Shown piece by piece: positions 60,871-64,000 of a stretch of 64,000 nucleotides of DNA. Origin of the DNA: Elusimicrobiota bacterium. Lineage in GTDB: Bacteria > Elusimicrobiota > Elusimicrobia > UBA1565 > UBA9628. The notes below the pieces were generated by a model. That model was not told the origin of the DNA. It ran no database searches and saw only the letters and a list, made by a program, of their open reading frames with translations. The stretch covers positions 26,905-90,904 of the forward strand of contig JACPOW010000035.1 of assembly GCA_016191335.1 (NCBI GenBank), given 5' to 3'. The translations under genes were made by a program, and so were the position numbers. Position 1 is the stretch's first letter. Every line of letters begins with the position of its first letter.

Positions 60871-62121
60871 CTACAGCAGACACAGGTCGGCAACGACCTC
60901 CGCCGGAATCCAGACACGGTCGCCCTTCATTCCGACAAAAAAAAGATCGTCTCGTAGGACGATTTCCCGCCTATCGCAGTCGGCAACGATGAATGTACTG
61001 CTGGATAGTTTATCGACGCGGTGCGGCTCGCCTTGCGCTTCTTTGAGGCCAACCAGGCAGACCGCGAAATGTTTCCCGCAGGGACACCACACAACTCGAT
61101 CTCCCGCAGTCTGACTTAGAACAGCGGGCAACGAAATTATTTTTTCAGGCGCAGCGTCACCTGGACCCTTGAGCCAGACTTCATAATCGTGCACCGTGAA
61201 GGCAAGCCATTGTCCGTCCGGAGAAAACGAAGGGGAGCCGCCGAAGCCAGTCAGAGCCATCTCCCGGCCGTCGGGAAGCGCTTCCCTGATCCCCGCATCG
61301 CTGGCCATCCAGGAAAGACGCGTTCGTTTCGGAGAAAGCTCCACATGCATGAGAGGAGTCACGCCAAGAACGGAAACGCTCCCGTCGACAAGGTCAACCT
61401 CGACGATCTCCCGTTCGCGTCCTCCCTTCTCTTTCTGTAAAAAAACGATGGCCTTGCCTCGATTCCAGTCGATAGCCATCGAGACCGGCCAAGCCTGGAA
61501 ATCGGCCACTAATCGAACGGGGCTCGAATCCAGTTTAGCGGAGTGAAGACTGTATCGATAGTTAACCTCGTAAGGCTGTCTCTCTCCGGAGTCATATCGA
61601 GCGCGAAGCTCGCTTGAAGGTACATCCTGCTTGGCGACCAAATAGAGCAGCCGGGGCTCGTCTTCGTCGCTGAGCCACATGTGCTTGACGCAATAATACT
61701 CAGCGTCGATCGGAATGATCAATCGCTCCTGACGGCTCTTCAGGGAAAACCCCACGATTCCCTTTTCACCCGAAAATATGAGTTCGTTCGTGCGGCGATT
61801 AATAACCGGAGCGTCTCCTCCAGGCAAGCGGGCCTTGACTGGAAGCTCGGCACTACGCCCATGAGCGAAGTCCAGACAGAGCCAAAAAAACCGCTGACGC
61901 CCGTCGGCGATCTCGGTCGTCTTCGCGATAAGTATTTCGTCTGTGGCGAGGCGGGAGACTCGCTTCCAGCCTTTGCCTATCTCTACCGCATGGTGTTTGC
62001 CCATTGAGAACCCTTCATGGCGCACAGAAGCGGGTTCCGCAGACCCCTCTTTCGCAGGTGTTCGCATAGTACCGCCCCTCAGCAGGCGTGCCGCAGCAAT
62101 CATAGCCGCAGATGTTCTCAA
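60871..62121 (-). CDS. TolB/WD40-like beta-propeller protein (start may be internal MGKHHAVEIGKG)
   Basis: 416 aa; repeat-like blades, FGGSPSFSPDGQWLAFTVHDYEVWLKGPGD typical propeller blade. Confidence 0.65.
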   Translation of the reverse strand: MRTSAAMIAAARLLRGGTMRTPAKEGSAEPASVRHEGFSMGKHHAVEIGKGWKRVSRLATDEILIAKTTEIADGRQRFFWLCLDFAHGRSAELPVKARLPGGDAPVINRRTNELIFSGEKGIVGFSLKSRQERLIIPIDAEYYCVKHMWLSDEDEPRLLYLVAKQDVPSSELRARYDSGERQPYEVNYRYSLHSAKLDSSPVRLVADFQAWPVSMAIDWNRGKAIVFLQKEKGGREREIVEVDLVDGSVSVLGVTPLMHVELSPKRTRLSWMASDAGIREALPDGREMALTGFGGSPSFSPDGQWLAFTVHDYEVWLKGPGDAAPEKIISLPAVLSQTAGDRVVWCPCGKHFAVCLVGLKEAQGEPHRVDKLSSSTFIVADCDRREIVLRDDLFFVGMKGDRVWIPAEVVADLCLL

Positions 62122-63451
62122 ACGGCGGACCGCCCGGTGTGCAAAAGTGGCTTTCGAGTTTGCACTGCAACGCTCCCTTGACGACCGTCACCGGCGCTGA
62201 AGCCTCAGCCGTGGCGCCCAATGTATCCTTCCCGTTTACGATGACAAGCCCTTCCGCTGGATCTTTCCCAGAGGTCAATGTCGCGTGCTTCTGGTCCTTC
62301 GGATCAATCAGAAGAGTTCCGATGTTGCCGGCAGTGTTTTTTGTGGTCCACAGATAGCTGACCGGGCACGGATTATCTGCGGGCGCCGCGAAGGTGGGCG
62401 TGGCAAAAAAATCAAGAATTCCTCCACCGACCTGGATGGGCGGCGGTGCCGCCGGAAAAATCTTCATGCCGACCAATTTGTCGCACTTGGCTTCCAGGGC
62501 CTTCTTCGCCTGCTCGATGAACGGCTTGATCCGGAGATTTTCCCAGTTCTGCAACCGCACCCGGAAACCGCTCACGCGAGGCTCCAATTTGTCGTAGTTC
62601 GCATTCCAAATCGCAGCGGCTTGGTCATATCTCTTGACGGCGGCGTTATGCCTGTCCGCGCAGGAGTTGAACCGGTCGGCCCATTGATTGCAGGCCGCAA
62701 CTTCGCCGGGAGGCAGAGGGCCGCTTCGGCAGCGCTGATTGTATTCCGCAAGCAGCCTCCGGCCGATCGCCAAGCGCGCATCAATCCGGTCGGACCAAAC
62801 ATTGAGCCGCACCGCGTCGGTGTACAGCGCGCCATCCTCCACGTCGAGGCCGTTGCCGTCATTGGTCAGACCTGAACCGATGGATTCGATCTCATTCCAA
62901 TCCTTGAGCAGCGCGCCGCGCGTATCAGCGGGAATAGACGGAGCTGTCTGCACCTGATTCTTGAGCCCCAGCCCCTCGCGATAGATCGCGCCGGCTTGCG
63001 GCATCGGCCCGAAGGGACCGCCGAAAATAGCTCCAGGCGCGACCACCAGATCGCGGAGAAATTCCGGAAGGAGATCGCGCACGGTCGAGTTTTCAGAACA
63101 CGCCTTGATCTTTTCCTCTCCAGGACAGGGTGAGAGTATCCCCGACGGCTGGCCATCATTTTCCGGAGCATACGCATCGCAGGCCGCGGTCGGCGACTCG
63201 GAAGGCGGCCCCAGAACCAGTTTCAGCGAAGACGGGACGGGAATCTTCGAGAGCCTGGCGGAGGGAGCGATCTCCATCAGCGTCTTCAGCATCCGGACTT
63301 CAGAAACTCCGCTCTTCTCGCGCGCCTCCTTCAGCAGAGCGGACGCATTCGGTCCCTGGTCAAAGTCCACCTTCGGCTTATCGTCAGCGGCAAAGGTGAG
63401 TTGGGCGGACAGAAGGAGCGGCAGGGCGGCGAGGGCGAGGTTCAGGCGCAT
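62015..63451 (-). CDS. Exported Cys-rich-tailed protein, unknown function
   Basis: Start at MRLNLALAALPLLLSAQLTFA; C-terminus CKLESHFCTPGGPPFENICGYDCCGTPAEGRYYANTCERGVCGTRFCAP. Confidence 0.7.
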   Translation of the reverse strand: MRLNLALAALPLLLSAQLTFAADDKPKVDFDQGPNASALLKEAREKSGVSEVRMLKTLMEIAPSARLSKIPVPSSLKLVLGPPSESPTAACDAYAPENDGQPSGILSPCPGEEKIKACSENSTVRDLLPEFLRDLVVAPGAIFGGPFGPMPQAGAIYREGLGLKNQVQTAPSIPADTRGALLKDWNEIESIGSGLTNDGNGLDVEDGALYTDAVRLNVWSDRIDARLAIGRRLLAEYNQRCRSGPLPPGEVAACNQWADRFNSCADRHNAAVKRYDQAAAIWNANYDKLEPRVSGFRVRLQNWENLRIKPFIEQAKKALEAKCDKLVGMKIFPAAPPPIQVGGGILDFFATPTFAAPADNPCPVSYLWTTKNTAGNIGTLLIDPKDQKHATLTSGKDPAEGLVIVNGKDTLGATAEASAPVTVVKGALQCKLESHFCTPGGPPFENICGYDCCGTPAEGRYYANTCERGVCGTRFCAP

Positions 63452-63592
63452 GGGGATTCCCTGGGCCAAAAGGCCCAAAATGACAATGGGCCAATCATAC
63501 TACATGGGAGTCAAATGTGGGCCGGGGAAATGTGATAGTGGCAATGTCGCACCACAGAAGATCGAGAGGGAATTTGGAGGAATTCGTTAAGG

Positions 63593-63934
63593 TCATTCGG
63601 GAGGGGCAACTACTGTCCCGGACTTCTCGTGCAGCGCTCGATCCACTAGATTTATCGCAAGACCTAAAAGCATCGTCCAAACCGGAACTGCAAGAATCAT
63701 GAGCGCGATGGAAACGATTTTCAGGCAATCAATCCACACGGGCAGTGAGCCATAGCCCGTAGTCGTCACGGTTTGAATAGCAAACCAGGTCGCATCAAGA
63801 AGCTTTGGAACATAAACGGGGCCGTTGATACACCCGACCCCATCAGGAGAACAAATGATGGGTCTTCTCCGCCCTGAGTGGGTAAAATCAGCTTGAAAAG
63901 CGTGCAGTCGCCGACGGGAAAAGGGCCCTTGCAA
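63593..63934 (-). CDS. K+ channel-type pore domain fragment (pore + TM2; first TM not evident)
   Basis: LLDATWFAIQTVTTTGYGSLPVWIDCLKIVSIALMILAVPVWTMLLGLAINLV, TTTGYG selectivity filter; non-ATG start and no TM1 upstream in frame. Confidence 0.65.
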   Translation of the reverse strand: MQGPFSRRRLHAFQADFTHSGRRRPIICSPDGVGCINGPVYVPKLLDATWFAIQTVTTTGYGSLPVWIDCLKIVSIALMILAVPVWTMLLGLAINLVDRALHEKSGTVVAPPE

Positions 63935-64000
63935 CCAGCGCCAAATCTGGCACGCTTTGCGGATGAAGAAACTGCGGCGTCTTTGGGACGCCTATCGCTT

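Overview
High-GC bacterial chromosomal window, nearly all coded on the minus strand; gene content and the FlgD-Ig-tailed giant surface protein resemble Elusimicrobiota-type genomes (inference, not tested). Left part: histidine-utilisation genes (ftcD partial, hutI, hutU, hutH) mixed with an aldehyde dehydrogenase, a HAD phosphatase, a YajQ family protein, a thiolase, a DUF3307-like membrane protein, a CHASE2/class III nucleotide cyclase and a HEAT-repeat protein. Centre: about 33.8 kb (15055-48854) is one enormous exported modular protein gene, split into 5,934- and 5,344-codon ORFs by a single frame change near 31.2 kb. The frame change abuts a 75-bp, 74/75-identical direct repeat; repaired, it would encode about 11,266 aa. 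Upstream on the same strand are a HEAT-repeat gene (8-bp overlap with the giant gene), a 186-aa membrane protein gene, and a 5' leader that matches a GEMM-I (cyclic-di-GMP-I class) riboswitch directly downstream of a TTGACA-N16-TATACT promoter. This suggests the giant surface-protein locus is under cyclic-dinucleotide control, and is my main candidate for an interesting system. Right part: housekeeping genes (purA, xerC/D-like recombinase, topA, dprA), then a 5'-truncated comM joined to an AT-richer accessory segment with an XRE regulator, a G-domain-less EF-G fragment, a beta-propeller protein, a Cys-rich secreted protein and a K+ channel pore fragment. Two intergenic spots carry related REP-like palindromic sequences. 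Very long antisense ORFs opposite the giant gene are judged to be composition artefacts.
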